Shown here: positions 1 through 8,537 of the stretch, piece by piece
How the letters are laid out: every line of letters starts with the position of its first letter
Position numbering within the stretch: the first letter of the stretch is position 1
Source of the DNA: Tolypocladium sp. Sup5 PDA-1
Lineage: Eukaryota; Ascomycota; Sordariomycetes; Hypocreales; Ophiocordycipitaceae
Length of the DNA: 64,000 nt
NCBI GenBank assembly: GCA_000750105.3
Contig: JPHH03000012.1
Coordinates: 124,001-188,000, forward strand
Reading direction: 5' to 3'
Notes under the pieces: generated by a model
Told to the model about the DNA's origin: nothing
Seen by the model: only the letters and a program-made list of their open reading frames with translations
The model's database searches: none
Translations under genes and position numbers: made by a program

Positions 1-583
1 AATAGAGACCCTGAGACAGGTACATGTCCGCCAGCTCCGCCCAGGCTTCCGAGTCGGTAGGACTGAAGTCGAGATACGAGTTCAGCGCAGAAATGGATTC
101 GGACACCTTGCCCATGGAACGCAGCAGCGCAATCTTGCGTTTGTGAATCGGCTGCAACATGTCAGCCATGTCCGGGAATATCAGACTCGCGCCGGTCAGT
201 CTCACGATGTTGGACCCATTTAGCTCCAGAAGAGTCTCGTACTCCTCTAGAACCTTCTCCAGGTCACTGTTGTTTGTAGCTTCCGCCTCTTTTACCAGCC
301 CCTTCAATGCCAGGATGCGCTCGTCCTTGTCGCCAAACCGTATCTCCAGTCTCTCCAAGCATTGGTGCGCGGCTGTGTCGTCACCCGCCCGCAGGCAAGA
401 TAGCATCAGGTTCTCGTAAATCGTCCACAGGTTGGCCGTCTCCGGGGCGGAAAATAGGGATTGGAGCGGAGAGGCAGAGAAAGCCTTCGGGTTGCTTCGC
501 AGGATCTCGGGGGCTCGCTGAGCCAGCTGCAGGGCCTCGGCAGGCGAGAGGTGGCCTTGCGGCTCGAGGAGTGACGGTGCCAT
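1..583 (-). CDS. EMC2: ER membrane protein complex subunit 2 (EMC2), 3' part cut by window edge
   Basis: EMC2 is the cytosolic tetratricopeptide subunit of the ER membrane protein complex, which inserts tail-anchored and multi-pass proteins into the ER membrane. The visible 194 residues start at an ATG at 583 (MAPSLLEPQGHLSP) and read without interruption to the window edge. TPR-like helices are visible, including AWAELADMYLSQGLY at the very end and an upstream stretch AHQCLERLEIRFGDKDERI; both match the EMC2/Oca3 pattern as I know it. The C-terminal part lies outside the window. The gene is divergent from the methyltransferase gene, with 465 bp between the two start codons. The family call is from sequence memory. 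Confidence 0.85.
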   Translation of the reverse strand, partial: MAPSLLEPQGHLSPAEALQLAQRAPEILRSNPKAFSASPLQSLFSAPETANLWTIYENLMLSCLRAGDDTAAHQCLERLEIRFGDKDERILALKGLVKEAEATNNSDLEKVLEEYETLLELNGSNIVRLTGASLIFPDMADMLQPIHKRKIALLRSMGKVSESISALNSYLDFSPTDSEAWAELADMYLSQGLY

Positions 584-1048
584 GATGGATTCGGGTGGAT
601 CGCAGGCAGCGATATTGCTCGGGGATCGCCAAAGCTCACGCTCAACAGGCTGGGCTCAATTGACGGTTTCGAGGTGAGCAGCGATGGCAAAAGCGGCAGC
701 GTGGTTACGTCGGTACAGCTCCAATGGACAACGAGGCAGCCGGGGATGGATGCGGTCGCTCCCCAGCTGCGCTTGCTCGCGCGTGGTGCCTGGACCCGGC
801 TAGCAAGCTCCAGGCCCGTAGCGGAGGTGGGAATTTCCGGCCCCGAGAATTGCTGTCCAATCACCGCCTCATTGACCCCCACCGCGGACGGATTCTGGAC
901 ATTTATATGGCGCCTCTCCAGAAATTTTCCAAGCACCTGCATCCTCTCTTTCCTTGTCTTCTTAACATCGCAACGCCTTCACGGCCAGTGGCCCAAGGCA
1001 CAGAAGCCAATCTTGCGCGTGAAGTCGGCGTGCTTGATTTGGTAGACC
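584..1048. promoter_or_regulatory. shared divergent promoter region EMC2 / tRNA methyltransferase
   Basis: This 465-bp gap separates two divergent start codons, so it must hold both promoters and 5' UTRs. I see no clear TATA box and no coding sequence that I can support. Confidence 0.5.
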
Positions 1049-2316
1049 ATGGCGTCGACCGTCTCCAGTGCGGACGGTGCTCCTCCGTCACCGCCCACGG
1101 AAGAAATGGCCGCGCTCAAGACCCCGAGCCAGGACGATGCTGCCGCTGAGGTGCCGGCTCATCGGTCTCACGATCCTGTCAAGAGTCTGAAGCGGAGCGA
1201 TCCCTTCCAGTTCGGCAGTCGGTATCTCGCTGAGGGAGACGACGTCTTCGAGTTCAATGCCTGGGACCATGTCGAGACTGACGACGCGTATAAGCAGTAC
1301 GCCGAGGGTCAGCTCGAGAAGCAGCGCCAGGCTCCTGTCTCTGACTTTGATAAAAGTAAGTTGACATCTTCCCACCATCTGGTCCGCTTCCCCCCAAGGT
1401 TTTATGATGATACACAACCAAATGCATAGTTCATCTGACTATTAATGATGAAAACTTATCCTTCAAGTCTTTCGCTCCCATCTGATCATACCTCTCCCCA
1501 TTCACATTTTGCAACCAACTCAAAACACGCCATGTCATGCGCCCAGTAACTGACAAGGCACTCAAAGACAGGTTTAACTCGAACCCAGCAAAGTGGTGGA
1601 ATCTGTTCTACAAGAACAACGCATCAAACTTCTTCAAGAACCGCAAGTGGCTCCAGCAGGAGTTTCCAATCCTGGCCGAAGTGATCAAGGAGGATGCCGG
1701 ACCAGTGACCGTGTTGGAGATTGGCGCCGGCGCCGGCAACACGGCCTTCCCCGTACTGGCCAACAATAAGAATCCGCAGCTGAAGATCCACGCCTGCGAC
1801 TACTCCAAGACAGCCGTAGAGGTCATGCGGAATCACGAGGCGTACGACACGAATCACATGCAGGCCGATGTATGGGATGTCTCGGGAGACTGCCTCCCTC
1901 CCGACCTCGAAGAAGGATCCGTAGATGTCGCAGTCATGGTGTTCATCTTCTCTGCGCTGTCGCCGAAGGAGTGGGCACAGGCTGTGCGAAACGTACACAG
2001 AGTGCTGAAGCCGGGTGGCCTGGTCTGCTTCCGAGACTATGGAAGAGGGGACCTGGCCCAAGTCCGCTTCCGAAAGGGGCGGTATATGGAAGAGAACTTT
2101 TACGTCCGAGGCGACGGCACCCGCGTCTACTTCTTTGACAAGGACGAGCTGGCCGCCCTCTGGTCGGGGGAAGACTCTTCAGAGGGTGACGACGATACTG
2201 ATGCTCCCAGATTCGAGATTGAGAATCTGGGCATCGACCGACGGCTGCTTGTCAACCGGGCACTGAAGACCAAGATGTACCGTTGCTGGCTACAGGGGCG
2301 TTTTAGAAAGAAATAG
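1049..2316 (+). CDS. TRM140: tRNA (cytosine-32-N3)-methyltransferase, TRM140/METTL2 type
   Basis: Predicted SAM-dependent enzyme that makes 3-methylcytidine at position 32 of tRNA-Thr/tRNA-Ser. Two exons, 1049-1355 and 1568-2316, give 351 residues. The intron has a GTAAG donor and a branch-like CTGAC just before the AG at 1567; this acceptor keeps frame and yields DFDKNRFNSNPAKWWN at the junction. Recognisable features are the family block PAKWWNLFYKNN, the Rossmann motif I VLEIGAGAGN at about residues 151-160, and the late motif HRVLKPGGLVCFRDYG. The length suits the METTL2/TRM140 catalytic part; no actin-binding extension like that of yeast ABP140 is present. It is convergent with the phosphatase gene, only 56 bp between the two stop codons. 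Confidence 0.9.
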
Positions 2317-2372
2317 ACACTGATATACCCCAAGAATACGTCAATGCTTAACTCTTTGCACTGTTTACGTGG

Positions 2373-3479
2373 TCAATACAGGAGCACCTCACGGAGCTTG
2401 GCACGGTCAGCTTCTCCAAAGCCAATGGCGTCAAGGTAGTCGTCCAGGCCGCCGTACTTTTGGGCCAGATGCTTCTCCATGCCTGAGATCATGTCCTCGG
2501 CAGTACTGGCCCACGCGTCAGTGAGGCCAATCTCGCGGATCTCCACCAATCTCTCGTCCCGCTCCGCGAGGAGGGCATCGTCGGTGAGGAAGTAGTCGTG
2601 CTCAATGGCCAGGACGGGCATGTCGAGGATCATCAAGATCAGGGCGCAAACGAGTCCTGCCAAAGAAGAATGTCAGTCGTCGACAATATCGGCAGGTTTT
2701 CGGGGTTTGCATACCTGTTCTGTCTTTGCCCTGCGTGCAGTGCACCAGTACCGGCGTCGATTGCGTGCTGGTGTACAGGGACAGGGCCGCGCATATCTCG
2801 GCGCCGGAGTGGTCGAGCGTGTCTGTGCCGAGGCCGAGGAGGCCTCGGGGGAGTAGCACCTCTTGGGCCATGATTCGCACGGCATCCACGCGGTATCCAA
2901 AGATGAAGAGAACAATCACCTTGCTGCAAAGTGTGAGTACCTGGTATGGGTGCATTCTTGATGTGAGTTGGGGGCGGCAACGCACATGAAACTCCACCAG
3001 GTGAGCTGGCTCAGGAGGTGCCTCTCAAACGGCCGGCCCGTGATTTTGATCTCTTGGTAGTCTATCCCGCTGATGCGCGGAGGGTGCGCTGATGCAGTGC
3101 TCGAATGCGACGAGACTAGCCCGTTGGGTTGTCGCCGGTGCTTCTGGGCCTGCTTGAGCAGTTCGGTCCTGGTCGTGAAGGTTAGAGCCGTGACATCACA
3201 GGGTCTGACCAATGACACCTACTTTGTCCGCAAATCGATGATCGTCTTGACCCCCAGCTCATCTCTGATGATACACTGGTCCCCTGGCGTGGCCTCGTCT
3301 GTTTGCAGCATTAATTGAGTCGTCTGGATGAGAGAGGAAAAGCTAGTGTGATACCTACCAGGTCTGGCGGAGCGATATATCACCCCTTCGCGGATGCGCT
3401 TTTGGCCTAGGAAGTGGTTGATCGTCTGGCCGGCGTCTCTGAAGTTGGGGATTCGATGGAGTTGAATTGGCTGGTCCAT
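2373..3479 (-). CDS. Y_phosphatase3-family protein phosphatase
   Basis: Cysteine-dependent phosphatase of the family that includes bacterial LipA-like and fungal tyrosine/serine phosphatases. Five exons (3479-3359, 3298-3223, 3168-2986, 2923-2715, 2656-2373) join in frame to 290 residues. The N-terminus shows the family signature IPNFRDAG (about residues 9-16) and then RSARPDEATPGDQ across the first splice. The active-site P-loop HCTQGKDRTG lies at about residues 188-197, with nucleophile Cys189 and Arg195, and the fourth intron falls inside the final glycine codon of this motif. An ATG five codons upstream (3494) is an alternative start. The physiological substrate cannot be told from the sequence. 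Confidence 0.85.
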
Positions 3480-4849
3480 GGTTTCTTTATGCACTGAATT
3501 GTAAAGACCACGGAGATTTGGAGAAACGTGCGGTGACAGGAGGAGATCGTGGATGCTCCTTGTTGACCCTTGTCCAGCTTACCCTACACCGATCGACTCG
3601 CAGACCCGAATCGAACACCTCCAAAATGCTGAAGGCGATCACTGATCAGAACGGATGCGCCCTCAACCCCTGGCGCCGCCGGTGAAGGCTGTTCCCGCCG
3701 GTCGCTGCAGTGTGGACCGGGATTGACGATCGTGGAGAGCCCGTTTGCTTGGTCTGAGGACTCCATGACCGAGCAACCGAGCTACGTCATGCCGGCACCA
3801 AGACGCCGTTCTATTCCACATGCAGCGACCCGACCTACGTGCTCGACTCCGTACGAATACCAGCGATAGATAGCGGTCGGAGAGCAAGAAAGAGGAAGAC
3901 TCATACCATTGCGCATTTGGCTTTCGCGTAGCCTGCATTAGATGGAGCTGCTGCAAAGCTTCGCTCAGCAGTGCAGGGTTCTCCCGAGCCGAAGCACCCG
4001 TCTGTCGAAGTCAGCTGCCTGCATTGCATTGCATGAGCGTCGCAGTCTGGTGTGACTGGGCGTGAACGTCGATATCCTGACCAAGATGGAGAAGAGTCAA
4101 CGCGGCTTTCTTGGTATGGCGGCAACGCTGGAGCAAAGGTGTAACAGCCCACGATCCATTGACGACGATGGAGACAGGATATGGGAATCTCCGGGCTCGG
4201 CATGTTCCACCGGGGTCCACACGGAGGGCCAGTGGATCGCGAGGCAACCGACTGACACCAGCGCAGCTCCGTGCCAGGACTCCAGGAGAAGATCAACGAG
4301 TACGGACTAGCAGAGCCGCAGTCACCGCCGGCTAGCGCTGTAGCAGGAGATCGCTGGTGGTGGCACGGCTGTTTCGACACGGCTGTTTTAGCGGCTGGTC
4401 TCAGACTGGCTGGCCTCTGTTGCTGTTGCCGTCGGGCTGGGAGGGAAACCTTGCGTGGGCCGGGTAGCGTCATGCATCCAGATCTGCCGGAGGGTCTCCA
4501 TGACGTCAGCGCCAAAGCCCATCCGGGGTAATGCGCATCGACGAACAAGCTCCCCGAGGAGAGCAGCTCGAGCTCCGAGGCCCTGGCGCGAGAGTGGCTC
4601 CAGCAGGGGCGCTGCATGGCTCTGGCTTGGCGGCCCAGGCTGGCCTGCGAACAAGCGTTTCATCGCCTGGCTTCTGTACCACGTCCTTCGTACGAGTACG
4701 AAGAAAAGAGCAAAAGCCTTCTTGGTGGTATCCAGTATCCATTTGCCTTTTGTCGGGTCGTCACTTTGTCCCCGTCGCTGGTTTGCGCCGCCGTTGTGGT
4801 TGTGCCTAGATAGTCCGTACTCGTACAGTGTCTGCTGATCAATGCAAGA
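3480..4849. other. intergenic region left of the transposon
   Basis: About 1.37 kb between the phosphatase start and the left end of the hAT element. It should contain the phosphatase promoter. Several open frames exist, the longest 238 codons on the minus strand (3901-4617), but they overlap one another on both strands, have arginine/proline/serine-rich low-information translations and match no family I know. No RNA gene seen. Two copies of TCGTAC/GTACGAG-type palindromic sequence occur near 4688-4700 and 4813-4825. Confidence 0.5.
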
Positions 4850-4861
4850 CAGCGCTCATCA
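4850..4861 (+). repeat. left terminal inverted repeat of the hAT element
   Basis: Sequence CAGCGCTCATCA, 12 of 12 identical to the reverse complement of 7972-7983. Similarity continues imperfectly for about eight more bases (ATAAATCAA against CAGATCAA). Confidence 0.8.
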
Positions 4862-4865
4862 TAAA

Positions 4866-4905
4866 TCAATCAAATCAACTTTGGCCCCAAAGTTGATTTG
4901 ATTGA
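4866..4905. repeat. perfect 19-bp inverted repeat in the hAT subterminal region
   Basis: Arms at 4866-4884 and 4887-4905 are perfect reverse complements, separated by only two C residues. Both arms contain the TGATTTGATTGA unit that recurs at both ends of the element. It could be a transposase-binding site or form a hairpin; that role is inference. Confidence 0.85.
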
Positions 4906-5014
4906 CAGGTTTCCGGTCCAAATTGATTGATTTGATTTGATTGACTCCTCCCAATCAACTGTATGGGCGACCTGTACACCTGGTATACGAGGGTCTTTCG
5001 CCGTCCCCTACGAC

Positions 5015-7687
5015 TTAATTCCCTCCCCAACTCCCCAGCTTCACCCCACCATGTCGGACCCAATTCTTCAGACAATGAACTCGCTCCAGCGTATCAGCCC
5101 CCATGGCGAGCCTTTGTGATGTTAGCGTCAACTTGGCCAGGCTGAACTGCCTCTCGCAGTCAGTTGCCATCGCCGGAATGGCAAAGACGTCCAAGGCAAA
5201 GCTGCTTAATGCCGGGAAAGTATGCTTATGGTCTCTCCACCACTGGATCGGCTCTTGTGTGTCTTGTGGCTCAAGGCGGAGGTACTTGTCCAACTCGCTG
5301 ACACTGCCGCTCGTTGCAAATGCCTTTTTCGTTCTGCTGTTAATCCACTGCGTATAGTGATCGTCCTTCTTGCCCGTTCCCATTGAGGCAGGCTTCGACT
5401 GTTCCTTGTCATTCTGCTGGTTCGTCTGATACCACCGCGCAAAGTAGTCCTTCATGCCCGCCTTTGCATCACGAACCCAGGCTAATTGTTCCTCAGTCAC
5501 CCAAGTAGCCTCCAACCAGCTGATGCCAAATCTCGGATGAAGAATAACTGCTGCCGCAAACAAGGGAGACTCTCCGAGCTTATTGTAATACTCGTCCAGC
5601 TTCTTCCAGCCGTTGTTGATAGATGCCCGGATATACGCTCGATGATCTGCGGGTAACGAGCTCTTCTGGGAGATCTCATGCGACGGTGACTTATCAAGCG
5701 AGTCATGTTCGGTCCGGGAATGCTCTGGCAAGGCAGCTACCGTAAATCTTGACGTTTGACTTCGCTGTTGAACCATATATATCTCGTCATCAAAGCGAGC
5801 AGGGCGGCGACGGGCACGGGTCGGCCGGCTTTCGAATTCCCTCAGACCAATCGGCTCAAGATCGTCTAGATTCGTCTCCCTTATTGTCTTGGTTGTTACC
5901 TCGTTGTAAAAGCCTTTCCAGTCCTCGAAATGTTCGAGCAGGTATTCCATTCCAACCAGGACTTCCCACAGCCGCCCATGGCTGTCGCCTTTACCCCAAC
6001 CTTGCGTCCGCATCGTCTGAAAGTATAGAGGCTTAAGGATCTCGTTGACCTCGCCAAGAACGCGCCAATCCTCGTTGGATAAGATATCATCAGCAGGGAT
6101 TCGTTTTGCCTCGTCTTGCTCGCCCTCGAGCGCAAAGATGAAAGCCCTAATGTCAGTCTGCTTCCGCAGAGCCCTCTCAATCATCATATAAGTAGAGTTC
6201 CACCGCGTCTCATTATCCAGCACGACCTCAAGCTCGGCGGTTGATTCCTCGGAAAGACGGTACCCCTCGTACTCCTGCTCGTGAGCGATGCGCTTGAAAT
6301 ATTCGCTGCGTTGAGGTGACGATCTGATGAATTTGACGATATTGTGGAGCTTTCCAATTGGGCCCTTTGAACGCCAATGACGAAGGTCTTGCTCCGCAAG
6401 ACCTCTCATGCCGTTGATGTCTGACTCTAGCTCGAAAGAGTCGGCATCTTTGCCGAAAAGAAACGCGCGCGCAACAAGATTGAGAATATGGCCATAGCAG
6501 CGCATCCGATGGGCCTTTATATCAGCCGCTTTGATCGACGGGTCAAGCTGCCTGAAGAAATAGGACAAACAGGTGTCGTTCGCCTTCAGATTGTCAGACA
6601 TGACCGTTCCAACCCGCCCACCAATCTCCCACTGTTGGACAATGCCGAACAAAGTATGCGCAAGGTTCTCGCCATTGTGAGTACCAAATTGACGGCGTAG
6701 GGCCAGCAACCTGGATTGTTGGTACCCGACTTTGTCGATGAAGTGCGCAAACACAGCCATTATCGAAAGGCGGTTTGGCGATGTCCAGAGATCGAAGCTG
6801 ATGTGTATTTTCGTGAGCGCAGTACCCAGCTCCGCTCTGATAACATCGATTTTGGACTCGAAGATCCTCTGAAGCTCTCTGGTTATAGAACTGCTACTCC
6901 AGGGGATCTGGAGCGCTAATTCATGGTCGAATCGGTAGAAAAGCTCCTTCAGAAACTTGTGCTCAAAAATTGTAAATGGCACATCGCTGTCAATGACGAA
7001 CCCAACACTGAGTTCTTGTATAGCTTTGACCTTTGCTTTTGGTATCATGCTCTGGTCAAGCCGCGGTCGTTTGGGAGGTGCACAGGAATGGGTATCGATC
7101 GCGCTATCGTCGTCGCTGGGGCTTGACTGGCTCGTCGGGGTGATCCGGTGAAATCTAGGCGAGTCAGTAGATGGATTTGTTGGTCCAGGGGCGGATACGT
7201 ACTTGCGAAGATGATCTGCTGCTGAAGATGTGGCTTGTACTGAGAAGAATTCCGGCCGGCCCTTCGTATCGCAACGACTGCAGCACCAGACATTACCGAT
7301 TGGCTGATCCTGGTTATTCAATTCGATGAAAAACATGCCATGTGACCTAATCCAGCTCTTTCTACCCTTTGCACCCTTCCGGGCTAGCGAAGCTTCTTGG
7401 ACAAAGCGGCGGTTCTTCCAGACGATCTTGGGTAGATCCTCAATAGTAGGGTTAACGGGCAGATCTTGGACAGCAGCCTCCTCGAGTTGCTTGGCCACGG
7501 TCGTTGGTTGTGATAGTCGCGAGAACGCAGAAGGAAAGAGTGAAGTGGGGCATGGTGTTGAAACCTCTGGCGAAAGACTCGACGGAGTAGACGGTGTTTG
7601 TAAGTGCGACATCTCGTCGTTGATGTTATGTCGTGACGGCGAAGTTGACGCGTCGCGCAGGGTGGCGAAGGCGCGTAACCGCGTCAT
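5015..7687 (-). CDS. hAT transposase with BED-type zinc finger, apparently intact
   Basis: One open frame of 890 codons from an ATG at 7687. Residues about 90-160 carry a BED-like zinc finger (WCCSRC followed by DHLRK). The three hAT catalytic blocks are present: FDLWTS near residue 297 (first Asp), MSDNLKAND (second Asp) and ETRWNSTYMMIERA (Glu region). The C-terminus has the hAT dimerisation block MATDCERQFSLAK. A 48-nt in-frame segment at 7202-7155 has a perfect GTACGT donor, a CTGAC branch motif and a TAG acceptor; removing it joins HLRK to FHRITP and gives 874 residues, so it is probably an intron. No disabling mutation is visible. Confidence 0.9.
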   Translation of the reverse strand: MTRLRAFATLRDASTSPSRHNINDEMSHLQTPSTPSSLSPEVSTPCPTSLFPSAFSRLSQPTTVAKQLEEAAVQDLPVNPTIEDLPKIVWKNRRFVQEASLARKGAKGRKSWIRSHGMFFIELNNQDQPIGNVWCCSRCDTKGRPEFFSVQATSSAADHLRKYVSAPGPTNPSTDSPRFHRITPTSQSSPSDDDSAIDTHSCAPPKRPRLDQSMIPKAKVKAIQELSVGFVIDSDVPFTIFEHKFLKELFYRFDHELALQIPWSSSSITRELQRIFESKIDVIRAELGTALTKIHISFDLWTSPNRLSIMAVFAHFIDKVGYQQSRLLALRRQFGTHNGENLAHTLFGIVQQWEIGGRVGTVMSDNLKANDTCLSYFFRQLDPSIKAADIKAHRMRCYGHILNLVARAFLFGKDADSFELESDINGMRGLAEQDLRHWRSKGPIGKLHNIVKFIRSSPQRSEYFKRIAHEQEYEGYRLSEESTAELEVVLDNETRWNSTYMMIERALRKQTDIRAFIFALEGEQDEAKRIPADDILSNEDWRVLGEVNEILKPLYFQTMRTQGWGKGDSHGRLWEVLVGMEYLLEHFEDWKGFYNEVTTKTIRETNLDDLEPIGLREFESRPTRARRRPARFDDEIYMVQQRSQTSRFTVAALPEHSRTEHDSLDKSPSHEISQKSSLPADHRAYIRASINNGWKKLDEYYNKLGESPLFAAAVILHPRFGISWLEATWVTEEQLAWVRDAKAGMKDYFARWYQTNQQNDKEQSKPASMGTGKKDDHYTQWINSRTKKAFATSGSVSELDKYLRLEPQDTQEPIQWWRDHKHTFPALSSFALDVFAIPAMATDCERQFSLAKLTLTSQRLAMGADTLERVHCLKNWVRHGGVKLGSWGGN

Positions 7688-7971
7688 CCTAGCTAGCCCC
7701 GGGTTGGCCCGGCCGGCGATAGTAGGTACCTAATCTTACTGCTATATTATGTGGTTGAGTAAGTAGCATCCATCTGTGATTACGTTCTGTAGGGTAGGGA
7801 CCAGGCAGGACAGGTCATTCATTGATGGCACTTCGGGTAACTACAGCATAGTATATATCAACTTAACCAAATCATGTCAACTTTCAAATCACTGGAATTG
7901 ATTTGATTGAACGTAAGACTGGGCTGATTTGATTGATTTGATTGGGATGATTGATTGATTGAGTTGATCTG

Positions 7972-7983
7972 TGATGAGCGCTG
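7972..7983 (-). repeat. right terminal inverted repeat of the hAT element
   Basis: Reverse complement of the left end, CAGCGCTCATCA. It is followed outward by ccgaggcc, which does not duplicate the left flank. Confidence 0.8.
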
Positions 7984-8537
7984 CCGAGGCCCACGCAGCG
8001 AGGGAATGGGAAGCTCTAGCGTCGATGCCGGCTCGTGGCCAGTCGTCTCCGCCGCCGTTCTGATTTCCCATGCCGTCACGACCATCCAGAATAAAACCGC
8101 CGCAGGGCCCAGCCGGCCAGCCCGTTTGTGTCTTGCAACACCTCTCTGTAAGTTAGGAGCTGTGTTCTTGTGCGGCATTGCTTCCTCTTGTTTCGCCCGT
8201 TCTACGTTTCCTTCGTCGACTGGGGGACCCGGGGATCTACGAGTATTGATCAACTTGTCGACAACCCTTGCTGAGGACCCTGCTCAGCTAACATCTGGAT
8301 ACCCGGCTCATCCAGCTCACACATCCGAGGCCGATCAGCCCCTCCTGTTCCTCCACCAGCGGCCCAAATTCCCGAGGGAGCTCTCTGGGGAATATCGGAT
8401 ATTCATTAAATCGAATAACTCTTGTTTCCGTCTCGAGTTGTCATCTTTTGTTTATGGTACCTCGGATCGATCCGAACTGAGCAACCCACGTTATCCTCAC
8501 CGAGCCGACTGACATCATACCGACCCCACACTGCGAA
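7984..8537 (+). promoter_or_regulatory. promoter and 5' UTR region of EIS1
   Basis: 554 bp between the right end of the transposon and the EIS1 start codon. It is moderately pyrimidine-rich close to the gene. No coding exon can be supported. The transposon has placed its right end within the likely regulatory region of EIS1. Confidence 0.5.

Larger units (their letters stand above)
4850..7983 (-). mobile_element. complete hAT-superfamily DNA transposon
   Basis: The element is 3,134 bp. Its ends are imperfect terminal inverted repeats that start CAGCGCTCATCA, at 4850-4861 on the left and, as the reverse complement, at 7972-7983 on the right. CAGCG fits the known hAT end consensus (C/T)A(A/G)NG. 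Inside each end lie many copies of a TGATTTGATTGA-type repeat (left about 4862-4960, right about 7895-7970). The single transposase gene fills the middle. The 8-bp target-site duplication expected for hAT is absent: 4842-4849 reads atgcaaga and 7984-7991 reads ccgaggcc. The lack of stops or frameshifts in the transposase argues against inactivation by repeat-induced point mutation. Confidence 0.85.

Noticed and set aside
3901..4617. 238-codon minus-strand frame left of the transposon
   Set aside because: Low-information translation, no splice or promoter context, and equally long frames on the other strand.
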